From Chryseobacterium luteum (GTDB lineage: Bacteria > Bacteroidota > Bacteroidia > Flavobacteriales > Weeksellaceae): a stretch of 64,000 bases of DNA. A program made the position numbers and the translations under genes. The notes under the pieces were generated by a model. It made no database searches. It had not been told where the DNA came from and saw nothing but the letters and a program-made list of their open reading frames with translations. The DNA is taken from positions 248,001 to 312,000 of the forward strand of contig NZ_JPRO01000002.1 of the NCBI RefSeq assembly GCF_000737785.1, written 5' to 3'. Positions 44,770 to 54,500 of the stretch are shown piece after piece (the first letter of the stretch is position 1; each line of letters begins with the position of its first letter).

Positions 44770-45633
44770 TTAGTCTAGCGTCAGTCTTTTCAAAGACCAC
44801 GAGCTTCCGTTGTAGATGTCAAGATCCACTTTCGTGTTGATGCCGTGAACGATGCCATTTTCTGTAAACTGCCAGAAATCCCAATGGTCATTGGGAGTGG
44901 GAGAGGGCACATCATTATAATTTGCCAGCCAGAGCGGATAATCCTCAAACTCTCCTTTCAGGAAATCTTTATAGTAATGATAATAGGTATAGATGATCGG
45001 TTTTTCTCCATACGTTTCCTCCACGATCTTGCACCATACTTTCAGGTCCTCTACCAGCTTTTTATTCGTTTTTCTTTTGGGAATTTTTTCAATATCTAAA
45101 ATAGGGGGAAGGTCACCGCTTTCCAGTTTTACATTGGCTAAAAAATTATTGGCCTGGATCACGGGATCCTCATCAGCTCTGTAAAAATGATAGGCTCCCC
45201 GGATCAGATTATGCTTTTGGGCTTTTAACCAGAATTCATCGAAATGTTTGTCCGCATTTCGGTTTCCCATCGTGGCGCGCATCACTACAAATTCCAGAGG
45301 AATGGTTTTATTTCCAATGCTCAGGCTGTCCCATTTGATGTCTTCTTTATTTTGATAATGAGAAACGTCAAAACCGTAAGTTTTATCCAGGTTAGCCGTA
45401 AGTATTTTCTGGATCCTTGATGCTTCCACCTCGCTGTTGTGCAGTTTTTTATGACTGAATTTGTTAAAGTACAGAGCGTAATAATAACTGATGGACTGTT
45501 TCAGATAAAATCCTGTTCCTATTAAAGCCAAAATTAAAACAGCCAATATCACTTTTCGTCGGAAAAAATAATTCTTGCGACGGGTATCATGTACTTTTCT
45601 GGCCGTTTTTTTGGTATACTTTTTTGGTGTCAT
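44770..45633 (-). CDS. Glycoside hydrolase family 25 (lysozyme-like) with membrane anchor
   Basis: 287 residues from ATG 45633. Residues about 1-28 are strongly basic and cytoplasmic; about 29-50 form a membrane anchor (VILAVLILALIGTGFYL). The GH25 barrel starts at YGFDVSHYQ (about 86-94), then FVVMRATMGNRNADKHF, RGAYHFYRADEDP, PPILDIEKIP (catalytic Asp/Glu, DxE) and IIYTYYHYYKDF, and ends with DHWDFWQFTE and DLDIYNG. Expected: cleavage of peptidoglycan beta-1,4 bonds in the periplasm for wall remodelling rather than for attack. It diverges from ndh. Confidence 0.92.
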   Translation of the reverse strand: MTPKKYTKKTARKVHDTRRKNYFFRRKVILAVLILALIGTGFYLKQSISYYYALYFNKFSHKKLHNSEVEASRIQKILTANLDKTYGFDVSHYQNKEDIKWDSLSIGNKTIPLEFVVMRATMGNRNADKHFDEFWLKAQKHNLIRGAYHFYRADEDPVIQANNFLANVKLESGDLPPILDIEKIPKRKTNKKLVEDLKVWCKIVEETYGEKPIIYTYYHYYKDFLKGEFEDYPLWLANYNDVPSPTPNDHWDFWQFTENGIVHGINTKVDLDIYNGSSWSLKRLTLD

Positions 45634-45642
45634 AAAGTTTTG

Positions 45643-45692
45643 CAAAACTAACTTATTTCACTACTAAATGCTAAATAAAATCAGTAAATTTG
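45643..45692. promoter_or_regulatory. Divergent -7 elements of GH25 and ndh genes
   Basis: Minus TAGTTTTG (45643-45650), 9 bases before ATG 45633, and plus TAAATTTG (45685-45692), 6 bases before ATG 45699. The spacing to ndh implies a leaderless or near-leaderless mRNA. No -33 TTG found for either. Confidence 0.5.
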
Positions 45693-45698
45693 TCTATT

Positions 45699-46961
45699 AT
45701 GGAAACACGCGAAAAGATCATCATTATAGGAGGAGGATTTGCGGGGCTGCAGCTTGCAAAAACATTGAATAACAGGAACAAAAAAGTAATTGTTCTGGAC
45801 CGGGTGAACCACCATATGTTTCAGCCGCTCTTTTATCAGGTGGCATGCGGGAGGATAGAGCCGTCCAATATTTCCTTCCCTTTCCGTAAGATTTTTCAAC
45901 AATCCAGAAATACCCAGTTCCGTCTTACCGAGGTGAAAGAGATTGATCCTATCAACAATAAAGTGATCACGGATGAAGCCGAGTTTACTTACGACAAGCT
46001 GGTGATCGCTACAGGATGCAAAACCAATTTCTTTGGAAACAAAGACATGGAATCAAGGGCATTTGGGATGAAGAATACCCAGGAGGCCATAAGCATCAGA
46101 AATCATGTCCTGATGACCTTTGAAAAGCTCATTCTTGAAAAAAGCAGAAGCGATGACGGTAACTGGAATATCGTTATTGTCGGAAGCGGACCTACCGGAG
46201 TAGAGCTGGCAGGTGCTTTTGCTGAAATGAAAAAAGAAATCCTTCCAAGAGATTATCCATATATGAATTTTAACCAGCTTAAGATCATCCTGGTGAGTTC
46301 TACAGAAAAACCGCTTGCCGTAATGAGCAGCGAGGCACAGGAACAGTCTGAAAAATACCTTAAAGATCTTGGAGTTACCTTTCTAAGCGGTGAAGTCGTT
46401 ACAGACTATGACGGTAATAAAGTATACATGAAGAGCGGAAAAGATATCCCGTCCAATAACGTTATCTGGGCAGCAGGTGTTACCGGAAATGTAGTTGGCG
46501 GATTTCCAGCGGAAAAATTGATTAAAAACAGATATATAGTAGACCGGTTTAATAAAATAAAAGGATATAATAATATTTATGCAGTAGGGGATATTGCCTA
46601 TATGGAAACACCAAAGTATCCGCAGGGGCACCCGCAGGTGGCCAACGTTGCCATCAATCAGGCAAAAAATTTAGGTAGAAATTTTCTGAAGAAGAACGCA
46701 GCTGAGTGGGTAGAGTATGAATACAAAGACCAGGGCTCACTAGCAACCATCGGAAAGCACAGGGCCGTAGTAGATCTTCCGTTTATGAAGTTCCAGGGAT
46801 TCCTTGCCTGGTATTTCTGGATGTTCCTTCACCTGATGCTCATCCTGAGCGTAAGAAATAAGCTTGCCGTCTTTTTCAACTGGATGTGGAGCTATTTCAA
46901 CAAAGATTCTTCTTTAAGATTAATTATTTCACCTAATAAGAAAAACGGAACATTACAATGA
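45699..46961 (+). CDS. ndh: Type II NADH dehydrogenase (NDH-2)
   Basis: Non-pumping membrane-bound NADH:quinone oxidoreductase. About 420 residues from ATG 45699. The first FAD Rossmann [17 protein letters not shown] (about 7-23), [13 protein letters not shown] (about 38-50), the second NAD Rossmann [16 protein letters not shown] (about 161-176), the FAD end [24 protein letters not shown] (about 291-314), and a C-terminal amphipathic/hydrophobic membrane-attachment stretch ([15 protein letters not shown], about 365-379). The frame can start three codons earlier at TTG 45690, but that TTG is part of the -7 element. It overlaps trmD by 4 bases (ATGA). Confidence 0.93.
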   Translation: METREKIIIIGGGFAGLQLAKTLNNRNKKVIVLDRVNHHMFQPLFYQVACGRIEPSNISFPFRKIFQQSRNTQFRLTEVKEIDPINNKVITDEAEFTYDKLVIATGCKTNFFGNKDMESRAFGMKNTQEAISIRNHVLMTFEKLILEKSRSDDGNWNIVIVGSGPTGVELAGAFAEMKKEILPRDYPYMNFNQLKIILVSSTEKPLAVMSSEAQEQSEKYLKDLGVTFLSGEVVTDYDGNKVYMKSGKDIPSNNVIWAAGVTGNVVGGFPAEKLIKNRYIVDRFNKIKGYNNIYAVGDIAYMETPKYPQGHPQVANVAINQAKNLGRNFLKKNAAEWVEYEYKDQGSLATIGKHRAVVDLPFMKFQGFLAWYFWMFLHLMLILSVRNKLAVFFNWMWSYFNKDSSLRLIISPNKKNGTLQ

Positions 46962-47629
46962 GAATTGATATAATAAGCGTACTTCCCGAATTAATGGAAA
47001 GTCCGTTTCAGACTTCTATTTTAAGAAGAGCAATGGATAAAGGTTTGGTGGAAGTTCATTTCCATCACCTGAGAGACTGGGCCATCAACAAGCACAGGCA
47101 GATCGACGATGAGCCGTATGGAGGCGGAGCAGGAATGGTGATGATGATAGAGCCGCTGGATAAATGCATCTCCGAACTTAAATCCCAGAGAGAATATGAC
47201 GAAGTCATTTATCTTACACCCGACGGTGTCACCTTAAACCAGAAAATAGCAAACTCCCTTTCCATAAAAAATAACCTCATCTTTCTTTGCGGTCATTATA
47301 AAGGTATTGATCAGAGAGTTCGCGACCTTCATATTACCAAAGAAATTTCAATAGGCGATTATGTGCTTACCGGGGGAGAGCTGGCAGCATGTGTTCTTGC
47401 AGATTCTATTATAAGATTAATTCCCGGAGTTCTGAATGATGAGCAAAGTGCTCTTACTGACAGTTTTCAGGATGACCTCCTTTCACCGCCTATTTACACA
47501 AGACCCGAGGTTTATAAAGGATTAGAGGTGCCGAAGATATTGTTAAGCGGAAATTTCGCCCGGATCGAGGAATGGCGCCACGATGAAGCCGTAAGGATTA
47601 CCCTGGAAAAACGCCCTGATCTGCTTTAA
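46958..47629 (+). CDS. trmD: tRNA (guanosine-37-N1)-methyltransferase
   Basis: SPOUT methylase that modifies G37 of tRNAs reading codons with first G/C, preventing +1 frameshifts. 223 residues. [20 protein letters not shown] start, [14 protein letters not shown] near 53-66, [15 protein letters not shown] near 109-123 and [16 protein letters not shown] near 128-143 are the knot-region motifs. Length is slightly below the E. coli enzyme (255) but normal for Bacteroidetes. Coupled to ndh by an ATGA overlap, away from the usual rimM-rplS context. Confidence 0.97.
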   Translation: MRIDIISVLPELMESPFQTSILRRAMDKGLVEVHFHHLRDWAINKHRQIDDEPYGGGAGMVMMIEPLDKCISELKSQREYDEVIYLTPDGVTLNQKIANSLSIKNNLIFLCGHYKGIDQRVRDLHITKEISIGDYVLTGGELAACVLADSIIRLIPGVLNDEQSALTDSFQDDLLSPPIYTRPEVYKGLEVPKILLSGNFARIEEWRHDEAVRITLEKRPDLL

Positions 47630-48004
47630 AAATAATAACTAAAAACTGTTAAAAAACTGTTTTTTTTCTACGTTTTTTACATCCTGCAGATAAAAGAGAA
47701 TAAGAATTTGTATAAAATCAGGATGGGTTAAATTTATTAATCATAATATATATTGATGATAATTTTATTCCTGATAATTTGGTTTGAGTATATTATTTTA
47801 ATTTCATTTTATTTGTTAATAACTTTAAATAATTAATAATTTGATATGCAAAGGTATTTTTTATTAATATTTTGTATTAAATATTATCTATTCATTGCAT
47901 AATATTAGTATTAAAATAGTATAAATAAAGTAATGAAGTTTGAAAAAAAATAATAAATTTACAACGAAAAAGAAATTGATAATTTTAAGATAGCAATTTT
48001 GCAG
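47630..48004. other. 375-base extremely AT-rich intergenic region
   Basis: No gene, no clear hairpin. From about 47740 to 47995 long runs of A and T dominate with few G/C. Holds several near-consensus boxes (TAATTTG, TATTTTG, TAAATTTA) but no exact TTG-N17-23-TAnnTTTG pair. It probably carries the promoter of the gene at 48005. Confidence 0.5.
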
Positions 48005-48946
48005 ATGGAGATGTTCTCTTTTTATAATGTCGAAAATTTATTTTTGCCTGACCCTATTCCTGTTCACAGGTTGGATCCTACAAAATCAGGCTTAAAAAAT
48101 TGGGATGAAAAAAGATATAGAAATAAGCTTTTTAAAATTTCACATGTTTTTCAGTTAATGAAGGAGGAAAATGGAACCCTTCCGTTTTTAATTGGACTTT
48201 CTGAAGTTTCCGGAAGGAAGGTTTTGGAAGATCTGGTAGAAATGGAACCTTTTAATTCCGAATACGGAATTGTGCATTACAATTCTATGGATGAAAGAAA
48301 GGTTGATGTAGCCATGCTGTATCATAAAGACAAGATAGAGATAATAGACTCAGAAACTATTACTTTCTTCTTTGAAATTATAAATAGAAAAAACACAGAA
48401 AATTACGACACAACCAGAGACGTACTGTTTTCTAAAATTAAATATAAAGAAACCGTTATTAATGTTTTTATCGCCCACCTTCCCTCCAAGCGAGAAAAAG
48501 ATATTAATAAACCCAAAAGAGACTTTATACTTAATGAGGTCCGCAACCGGATCCTGAAAATTGTAGGTAGCGAAAAAGAACATGTAATATTGTGTGGTGA
48601 TTTTAACGAAAACCCTGATGATGAAAATTTAGTACAAATTCTCTACGACAACAATCATGAGAAGGTATTGGTAAATCCTTTTCAAGAACTGTTTTATACA
48701 AGAAATTATTCTACTTTTCATTATAAATCCGGACTGCTGTATGATCAGATTATCCTGTCGAAATCCCTTTTTGATAACGATATTTTGAAATTTCAGAGTG
48801 CTCATATTTTTAACTCTGAAAAAATAAGCAGCCAGGTAAGAAATTTTGAAGGACGCCCCTTCCGAACCTATGCCGGTACACGGTATCTGGGTGGATATAG
48901 CGATCACTTTCCGGTTTTTGTAAAATTTGATGAAACAAAAACATAA
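48005..48946 (+). CDS. Endonuclease/exonuclease/phosphatase-family protein
   Basis: About 313 residues. Starts MEMFSFYNVENLF, the EEP-fold opening; LIGLSEVSGRKVL has the metal-binding Glu; FIAHLPSKREKDI, CGDFNENP (Asp/Asn catalytic pair) and GYSDHFPVFVKF (Asp-His at the end) complete the DNase-I-like site. No signal peptide. The substrate could be DNA, RNA or a phospho-ester; not decidable. ATG 48005 is used instead of TTG 47999. Lrp and deoC follow closely (15 and 5 bases), so the three may form one operon. Confidence 0.9.
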   Translation: MEMFSFYNVENLFLPDPIPVHRLDPTKSGLKNWDEKRYRNKLFKISHVFQLMKEENGTLPFLIGLSEVSGRKVLEDLVEMEPFNSEYGIVHYNSMDERKVDVAMLYHKDKIEIIDSETITFFFEIINRKNTENYDTTRDVLFSKIKYKETVINVFIAHLPSKREKDINKPKRDFILNEVRNRILKIVGSEKEHVILCGDFNENPDDENLVQILYDNNHEKVLVNPFQELFYTRNYSTFHYKSGLLYDQIILSKSLFDNDILKFQSAHIFNSEKISSQVRNFEGRPFRTYAGTRYLGGYSDHFPVFVKFDETKT

Positions 48947-48961
48947 ATAATTAAGTAGAAA

Positions 48962-49432
48962 ATGAAAAATTCAAGTAACACAAGTTATCATTTAGACTCG
49001 ATCGACAAAGAAATCATTTACATGCTGATGGACAATGCTAAAACCTCCCTTGCCCACATTTCAAAAAATGTTGGGATCTCTACAACAGCAGTACATCAGA
49101 GGATCAAAAAACTCGAGCACGCCGGAGTTATCGAAAACTCTATATCATTTCTTAACCCTAAAAAAATAGGATACAAAGTAATTTCGTATATCGGAATGTT
49201 TTTGGACCAGCCCAGTCATTATCCGGACGTGGTAAAATCTCTTAAGGATGTGAATGAGGTTGTAGAAGCCCATTATACCACAGGAAACTATACCATCTTC
49301 TTAAAAGTGCTCTGTAAAGACAACGACCATCTGATGCAGATTCTGAGCAAACTTCAGAAGCTAAAGGGGGTGACAAGAACAGAAACTTTCATATCTTTGG
49401 AACAAGGTATTTACAGACAACTGAAAGTATAA
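48962..49432 (+). CDS. Lrp/AsnC-family transcriptional regulator
   Basis: 156 residues. An AsnC-type winged HTH (about 10-66: LDSIDKEIIYMLMDNAKTSL, HISKNVGISTTAVHQRIKKLEHAGVIENS) and the RAM ligand-binding beta-alpha-beta domain (about 75-150: YKVISYIGMFLDQPSHYPDV, VVEAHYTTGNYTIFLKVLCKDNDHL). Such proteins form octamers and respond to amino acids or other small effectors. It is 5 bases upstream of deoC, so local control of nucleoside/deoxyribose catabolism is possible; a general role is equally likely because flavobacteria carry many Lrp proteins. Confidence 0.94.
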   Translation: MKNSSNTSYHLDSIDKEIIYMLMDNAKTSLAHISKNVGISTTAVHQRIKKLEHAGVIENSISFLNPKKIGYKVISYIGMFLDQPSHYPDVVKSLKDVNEVVEAHYTTGNYTIFLKVLCKDNDHLMQILSKLQKLKGVTRTETFISLEQGIYRQLKV

Positions 49433-49437
49433 AGATT

Positions 49438-50181
49438 ATGAACATTGCCCGATATTTGGATTCAACCTATCTGAAAACACCCGCACAGTCCGGTATTTCA
49501 GACGAAGAAACATTACAGATCGATAAAAAACTTGCGCAGGAGGCCATAGACAATGGTATTTTTGCCGTAATGATCCGCCCGGATTATGTAGCGGATATCA
49601 AAAAGTATATTCAGGAAAGAAATTCAAATGTGGCGGTAGGAACCGTGATAGGTTTCCACGAAGGAACTTATTCTATTGACGAAAAACTGGCCGAAGCCTC
49701 AAAAGCCATTGAAGACGGAGCGGATGAGCTGGATTTTGTGATTAATTACACTGCCTATCTCAAAGGAGACCTTGAGCTGGTAAAAGAGGAGTTTGTAAAA
49801 TGTACAAAGCTTGCTCTTGAACATCATAAGATAGCTAAATGGATCATTGAAATTGCAGCACTTACAGATGCACAGATTGCGGATATTACTAAGAATATCT
49901 CCAACTGGTCAGCAGAAAATTTCTCTGAAAGCGATCTTCCGAACATCTTTGTAAAATCTTCCACAGGTTTTTACCAGACAGAAGACGGTAAACCGAATGG
50001 TGCTACATTTGAAGGTATAAAAATCATGCTGGATAATGCAGGGAAACTTCCCGTAAAAGCAGCAGGAGGAGTCAGAACCCCCGAAGATGCTGAAAAAATG
50101 ATCGGCATGGGAGTGAAAAGAATCGGAACTTCCTCAGCCTTAAGTTTAATAAAGAATGAACCTTCATCAGGAGGATATTAA
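49438..50181 (+). CDS. deoC: Deoxyribose-phosphate aldolase
   Basis: Class I aldolase splitting 2-deoxyribose-5-phosphate into acetaldehyde and G3P. 247 residues. RYLDSTYLKTPAQSGISDEE start, VGTVIGFHEGTYSIDEKLAEAS near 63-84 (usually GFPxG; here GFHEG), GADELDFVINY near 94-104, KWIIEIAALTDAQ near 134-146 (normally KVIxE), FVKSSTGFY (Schiff-base Lys near 180) and VKAAGGVRTPEDAEKMI near 201-217. All catalytic Lys/Asp residues are present. Followed by a palindromic terminator. Confidence 0.95.
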   Translation: MNIARYLDSTYLKTPAQSGISDEETLQIDKKLAQEAIDNGIFAVMIRPDYVADIKKYIQERNSNVAVGTVIGFHEGTYSIDEKLAEASKAIEDGADELDFVINYTAYLKGDLELVKEEFVKCTKLALEHHKIAKWIIEIAALTDAQIADITKNISNWSAENFSESDLPNIFVKSSTGFYQTEDGKPNGATFEGIKIMLDNAGKLPVKAAGGVRTPEDAEKMIGMGVKRIGTSSALSLIKNEPSSGGY

Positions 50182-50186
50182 GACAT

Positions 50187-50215
50187 AAAAAAACCATCAG
50201 ATCTGATGGTTTTTT
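50187..50215. terminator. Bidirectional terminator between deoC and dusB
   Basis: A perfect palindrome centred on AGATCT (AAACCATCAG at 50191-50200 and its complement), flanked by A- and T-runs. Confidence 0.92.
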
Positions 50216-50220
50216 AAATT

Positions 50221-51216
50221 TTATACCTGTGCCTGATATTCTTCGTAGAACTGCTGCGTCTCTTTAATCAACACATCCATTTCTTCCAGAGTAAAGACCT
50301 CAAGGAATTTTTTTCTGAACTCTTTAAAATGAGGAACACCACGGAAATAATTGCTGTAATGCTGTCTCATTTCAATAAGCCCCAGTTTTTCGCCTTTCCA
50401 TTCCGCACTCCATTCCGCATGCTGGCGGACAGCTAGTAGACGGTCTGCAATAACAGGTTCAGGAAGATGTTCTCCGGTTTTGAAGAAATGTTTAATCTCG
50501 TTAAAAATCCACGGATATCCAATGGCTGCACGGCCGATCATGATCCCGTCGCAAGCATATTTCTGCTTGTATTCAAGAGCTTTTTCCGGAGAATCAATAT
50601 CACCGTTTCCGAAAATAGGAATCTCAATATTAGGATTTTGTTTTATTCTGGAAATATGTTCCCAATCCGCTTCACCCTTGTACATCTGTGCGCGGGTTCT
50701 GGCATGTATCGTTAAAGCTTTAATACCGGTTTCCTGCAAACGCTCCGCCACTTCATCTATGTTGATGCTGGTGCTGTCCCATCCCAGACGCGTTTTTACG
50801 GTTACCGGGAGGTGAGTAGAGCTTACAACGGCTTTGGTAAGGCGTACCATAAGGTCAATATCCTTAAGAACTCCTGCTCCTGCTCCTTTGCAGACTACTT
50901 TTTTTACAGGGCATCCGAAATTAATGTCAACCAGATCCGGGTTTACTGTTTCTACAATCCTTGCAGACATCGCCATTGCCTCTTCATCTCCGCCGAAGAT
51001 CTGAATACCCACCGGTCTTTCATAATCGAAAATATCCAGCTTCTTGCGGCTCTTCATCGCATCACGAATCAAGCCTTCAGAAGAAATGAATTCTGAATAC
51101 ATCATATCTGCCCCGTGCATCTTGCACAGGCGTCTGAAAGGAGGGTCACTTACATCTTCCATCGGAGCCAGCAAAAGCGGAAATTCCGGCAGTTCTATAT
51201 TGCCTATTTTTACCAT
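50221..51216 (-). CDS. dusB: tRNA-dihydrouridine synthase B
   Basis: FMN/NADPH enzyme that reduces uridines in tRNA D-loops. 331 residues. PLLLAPMEDVSDPPFRRLCK start (about 14-33), DINFGCPVKKVVCKGAGAGVL (about 97-117, with catalytic Cys), TVKTRLGWD near 139-147, LTIHARTRAQMYKGEADWEHI near 169-189, and GNGDIDSPEKAL then DGIMIGRAAIGYPWIF near 235-250. Single gene convergent with deoC. The ATG lies 4 bases after the -7 element, which implies a leaderless transcript. Confidence 0.96.
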   Translation of the reverse strand: MVKIGNIELPEFPLLLAPMEDVSDPPFRRLCKMHGADMMYSEFISSEGLIRDAMKSRKKLDIFDYERPVGIQIFGGDEEAMAMSARIVETVNPDLVDINFGCPVKKVVCKGAGAGVLKDIDLMVRLTKAVVSSTHLPVTVKTRLGWDSTSINIDEVAERLQETGIKALTIHARTRAQMYKGEADWEHISRIKQNPNIEIPIFGNGDIDSPEKALEYKQKYACDGIMIGRAAIGYPWIFNEIKHFFKTGEHLPEPVIADRLLAVRQHAEWSAEWKGEKLGLIEMRQHYSNYFRGVPHFKEFRKKFLEVFTLEEMDVLIKETQQFYEEYQAQV

Positions 51217-51220
51217 GCGG

Positions 51221-51228
51221 CAAATTTA
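51221..51228 (-). promoter_or_regulatory. -7 element of dusB
   Basis: Minus-strand TAAATTTG followed by CCGC and the ATG. No -33 TTG at the proper distance. Confidence 0.5.
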
Positions 51229-51312
51229 CGAAATTATAAACATTTGAGAATATGATAATATCTATCACTGTAAATGCTGGATATCTATTTGAAAAGGAGT
51301 GAGGTGAATGAC

Positions 51313-51442
51313 GAATTTTGCTTCGCAAGTGAATGGTGAATAAAAGCAATAAAAAAGATTTAGATATCAGACGTCAGACTATTGAGCTCTTTTTTTCAAA
51401 TGTCAGTAAGGTTGTCAATTGTGAATTTTGCTTCGCAAGTGA
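51313..51442. repeat. Direct repeat pair in a 368-base intergenic region
   Basis: GAATTTTGCTTCGCAAGTGA occurs at 51313-51332 and 51423-51442, each containing the mini-hairpin TTGC-TTC-GCAA and followed by GGTGAAT-like words. The rest of 51217-51584 is non-coding; its right end (about 51562-51585) has CTCAAACTC words shared with the element at 40605-40726. Confidence 0.6.
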
Positions 51443-51584
51443 GAGGTGAATGGTAAGGTTTAAATTCCAGACAAAAGATAAGGAGACGAGACACTTGGTA
51501 AATTTGATAAATGATGACAAAAACCTGCAACCAGTAACTAATCCTCACCCACAGATTCTCATACCCTCAAACTCGCTCATTCAA

Positions 51585-54500
51585 TTAAAAACTCGCTTTT
51601 ACCTGCATACTTCCGATATGAATGGTTCTTTCTCCGGAATTTCTTCCCTCGTAGTTTAAGTTGAGCTGGAGGAAAGAATTGATCGCCTGTTGAATGAAAA
51701 CACTCCATACCTGGTTTTTCCCTGGCTTGAGCCCGTCCAGCATCTGGTTTCCTACAATGCTGAAATTGTTCCCCGTAAAATTGTTGTTAATGAAAGAGAA
51801 GTTCCCTCTGATCGAAGTTTTTCTGCGCTCCCACTGAATGGTCCCTGTGATATCAAAAGCTTTCAGCAATTCTTCGCCATCTATTCTTTTTTTCTGGCGG
51901 TAAGCAGAAGAAAGTTCAGCCTGAATGGCATCCGTAAATTTATAGGTTGCCTTCGGTTTTGTTTCAATATTATTCAAACGGTAATCCCTTGTGGCAAATA
52001 GCTGGGAGGAATTTCTAAGATCATGGACTGAATTCTCCCAATCGACCCTGAATTCCTTATTAAACCAGTACCCGATATTGATAAAATGGGAAGTCTGCTC
52101 CCTTTCCTCATTACTGAAATTGGCATTGATGAGGTTATCATTCGTAATGAACCTGTAATTTCCGTTCCAGCCGGATTTTTCAGTCGGATTAAACTGTACA
52201 GAAGCCAAAATATTCTGATTTTTCAAGATCTGGTCGCTGTTTTTTTCAAAAGGATTCAGTACCAGGACCTTGTCTTTTTTGTAGAAAGAGTTTTGAGAAT
52301 TTAATGAAACATTAAAATTCCATCGTTTTAAAAATGCATTTTCCGAATTGAATACAATCGACGGATTAACAAATAATGCCAGCTGAATTTTATTTTTATT
52401 GGAAGGAATATACCGTACGGAATTAGTGTAAATCCTGATGTACTGTGCCAGGTCAGAATATTCTGCAATTTCGAATTCATCGAGCTGCTGGATACCGTCT
52501 CCATTATAATCCGTCCATTTATAAACCCCTTGTCCGTCTGTCACCTTAAGATATTGGAATTCCCTCTGTGCTTCCTGCCCGTTTCCGAGTTCATAAAATG
52601 CCTGCAGACGCATTCCGTTTCTGAATAGCTGCTGATTATACAGAATGTTTCCGACTACGAAATCGTTATTTCTGGTCATATCCGCCTCATCATTCTGGTA
52701 AAAGAATTTCCTATAATGCACTAAAGCATTTAAAGTGGTTCTTTCGGTTTTAATAAGCTGGCTTTCGGCCATGATTCCAAGGATATTATTCATGCTTTCC
52801 AGCCTGTTGTTCCTTACAGAATCATTATCTCTCATGTACACTTTCGCAAGAAGCTTTGTACGTGTACTGTCGCCTACCTTTTTCTGAACGAAAATCTCTT
52901 TCCAGCTGAAACTGGTGACATCCATGAGTTGGGTATCATTATACTTCTTCTCATTATGTTCCATGCTTCCCCCAAGAGCCCAGCTTCCTTTTTTACCTGT
53001 AAATTCCGTAGAAGCTCCACCGCGTATAAACTTGGTATCCTGGAGGGTCGCATTTGTATTAAGGTATGAAAAGTTTCCTTTTGTAAAGAACTTTCCTGTG
53101 ATCCAGCTGAAATCAAGATCATTTTTCATCCCTTTGTAGCTGTCCTGCTCATCCAGATAATTGATGCGGTAATTCAGGGTAGATTTATTATTCCATTTAT
53201 TTAAAAAGCTGAATATAAACCTGTTCTGAGTTCTCTGGCTGAATTCCTGTACCAGGTTAAAGTCTCTTGAGAACTCCACATCGTTGATACGGTCTAAAAT
53301 ATGGAACTGTTTGTCAATATATTGATATTCAAAGCTTGGCGTTCCTTTCCAGTTGCTTTTTGTAAAACTTTTATTTCCGAAAATACGCCATGCATATCCT
53401 ATATTCTGAGCCGCATCTTTTGATGAAAATAAATTCAGGTCATAATTGCTCAGTGAGAAGTCGGCTCCAACTTTCCCTTCTTTTAAAAGATATTCGGAAT
53501 TTACAGAATAAACCTGCGATTTCTGGGGGGAAGGAAGTTTTCTTACCGCTTTATAATCTCCCATATTATTCCCGACATACTCAAAAACACGCCCGTTATT
53601 GGTAGTCTGGGTAATTTTATAATCTCCCTGATTGATGCCGAAGTAAGTAAAAGAAACCTGATAAAGTTTTTCATTCTGGTCCGTGGAAAACTCATAGAAA
53701 TTTCCGGCCGGATTCAGGCGGTAAAGGATTTTATTAACATCATAAGGAGTAACCACACCTGAGGGAGCATACATTAAGTTAGGATCATTCCCTGCATTGG
53801 CAAGGATCTGTTCATCTTCTTTAGAGAGATTTAAAGAAAGAGGAGCATTTTTGTTGTCATTTTCCATGAACCAGCTCAGCCCTGCTTTAAACTTTTCCCT
53901 TTGATGCTCTAATTTCCCGGTAAATAAATACCGGGAATAATTCCTGTTCGTATAGTTATAGGAAATCGTGATAAAGTTCTGCTGGAAAATCGGCCGGAAA
54001 CTGGTAAAGGTTACCTCCCCGGTATTATAATTAATAACATAATCCTGGTTTTCGCCGCGCTTCATCAGGATACCGTCAATAAATACCTGCTCAGAGCCTG
54101 AAATAAGCGTTATGAACTGTTCACCGTTCTTCCCGGTTAAACGGTAAGGTCCCTGGTTACCTTCCACACCCTGAAAACGCACTCTGTGGAATTCACTTCG
54201 GGCAACACCCATGGAAATATCTACAAAAGTCTTGTTATCCTTTCCGAATTCAGTCTGAAACTCAAGTCCCATGCTTCGTCTCTGGAATTTTGCAAAATAA
54301 TTTTTAGATTCTACAAGATCAAGATGTCCCGCTCTGAGGATTGATTTATCCTTAATATTAAGCTGCATATAGATCTTGTCAAACTCTTCCAGGGTTTGCG
54401 TATAACCGTCAGCCTGGATAGGAAGATTGTGATCTGAAATACTTGCCAGAATAGTCACATCCTTGGAAAGTCTCCCGGAAATCTGAAGATCCATAGAACT

